Of a stretch of 5,676 nucleotides of DNA, positions 5,321-5,676 are shown piece by piece. A model generated the notes under the pieces. That model saw nothing but the letters and a program-made list of their open reading frames with translations. It was not told the DNA's origin and searched no databases. How positions within the stretch are numbered: the stretch's first letter is position 1; the number at the start of each line of letters is the position of its first letter. Source of the stretch: Victivallaceae bacterium (GTDB lineage Bacteria > Verrucomicrobiota > Lentisphaeria > Victivallales > Victivallaceae). Made by a program: the position numbers and the translations under genes. Location of the stretch: NCBI GenBank assembly GCA_028717165.1, contig JAQUOK010000245.1, positions 1-5,676 of the forward strand, written 5' to 3'.

Positions 5321-5676
5321 TTACATTATTTGCATTGATTTTCGTTTTTTCTCAATTTCTGCAACGTTCTTACCTTCCGCGACAAGCAGAATAATTTTGA
5401 CCTGTTCAGAGCTATCCGCTTTTTCTCAACAACATTTCCAGACTTTCTATAGCTTCGACTTTTTGATTTTCCTGTTATACGATATGATCTTTTTGAACAG
5501 ACTATCGTTTTTTTCTGTATCCGGTATTTTATATTACGGCGACTTTGAGGCTCAAGTATTGCCGCAGGTTTATCAATCATGTCCGGATTTATGTTTTTTG
5601 AACGGTCCAGCTTACGAACCGAATCCCTTATATGTACAATCCATCTTTTATCGACGCCTAAGTGATTTAACGTTTG
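5265..5676 (-). pseudogene. Frame-broken relic, inner part resembling an IS630-like transposase N-terminus; runs off the window
   Basis: One minus-strand frame is open from the window edge to 5326 (117 codons). Only its first part ('LGVDKRWIVHIRDSVRKLDR', 'NINPDMIDKPAAILEPQS') looks like protein; the rest is an arginine/lysine/serine-rich run typical of a wrong frame. In the other frames protein-like pieces follow in order: 'PDTEKNDSLFKKIISYNRK', 'ENQKVEAIESLEMLLRKSG', 'SSEQVKIILLVAEGKNVAEI' and 'KINANNVSII'. The last three resemble the IS630-family start, in which a leucine-rich helix leads to 'RAQILLLAAEG-x-S-x-x-EIA' and then a recognition helix. At least three frame shifts would be needed to join them. 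No DDE catalytic domain or terminal inverted repeat was found. The outer piece may belong to another gene. An intact small basic protein from ATG 5580 to 5326 (84 residues) is the less likely alternative. Confidence 0.4.

Noticed and set aside
1..5676. CRISPR array, tRNA, rRNA or prophage attachment site
   Set aside because: No regularly spaced direct repeats, no cloverleaf with a CCA-type end and no long direct repeats flanking a block were seen.

Overview
The window is AT-rich bacterial DNA with good Shine-Dalgarno sequences (GGAGG, AGAGGA) before several genes. The organism cannot be named from the sequence. The mix of an LdhA-type fermentative D-lactate dehydrogenase, Rnk-type RNA-polymerase-binding proteins, a stress/PTS-like soluble protein and a kinase-like 'RVKELSCLY' N-terminus suggests an anaerobic or facultative Gram-negative-type bacterium. 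Lentisphaerae/PVC or deltaproteobacterial lineages are possible, but this is only an impression.

Layout, left to right. (1) The first 76 bases hold the start of a leftward gene that runs off the window, probably the N-terminus of a signalling protein. (2) Bases 77-670 contain no intact gene. They hold a decayed leftward fragment of a second ldhA-like gene (about 206-425), then a promoter flanked by two 25-bp sites in inverted orientation (550-574 and 626-650). (3) A rightward cluster follows. First comes a TetR-type DNA-binding protein fused to a complete Rnk (GreA/GreB-C-terminal-like) domain. Next, after a 248-nt gap with a possible terminator and a second promoter, comes a free-standing Rnk-like protein. 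Last, 13 nt further on, comes a three-part soluble protein: an unknown alpha/beta domain, a Usp-like domain and a fructose/Ntr-type EIIA domain that has lost both active-site histidines. (4) A convergent leftward pair follows, ldhA and a YeaO-type DUF488 gene, overlapping by ATGA. (5) The right end (about 5260-5676) is a frame-broken leftward relic whose inner part resembles the helix-turn-helix start of an IS630-like transposase.

The most interesting unit is the rightward cluster. A ligand-responsive DNA-binding protein carries its own candidate RNA-polymerase secondary-channel-binding domain. It sits beside a free paralogue of that domain and a probably non-phosphorylatable Usp/EIIA sensor-like protein, under a promoter bracketed by mirrored operators. 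A reasonable inference is an autoregulated stress or energy-status switch in which the fused and free Rnk domains compete for or act on RNA polymerase. Nothing in the sequence proves this function. The neighbouring ldhA would fit a role in fermentative or low-energy conditions.
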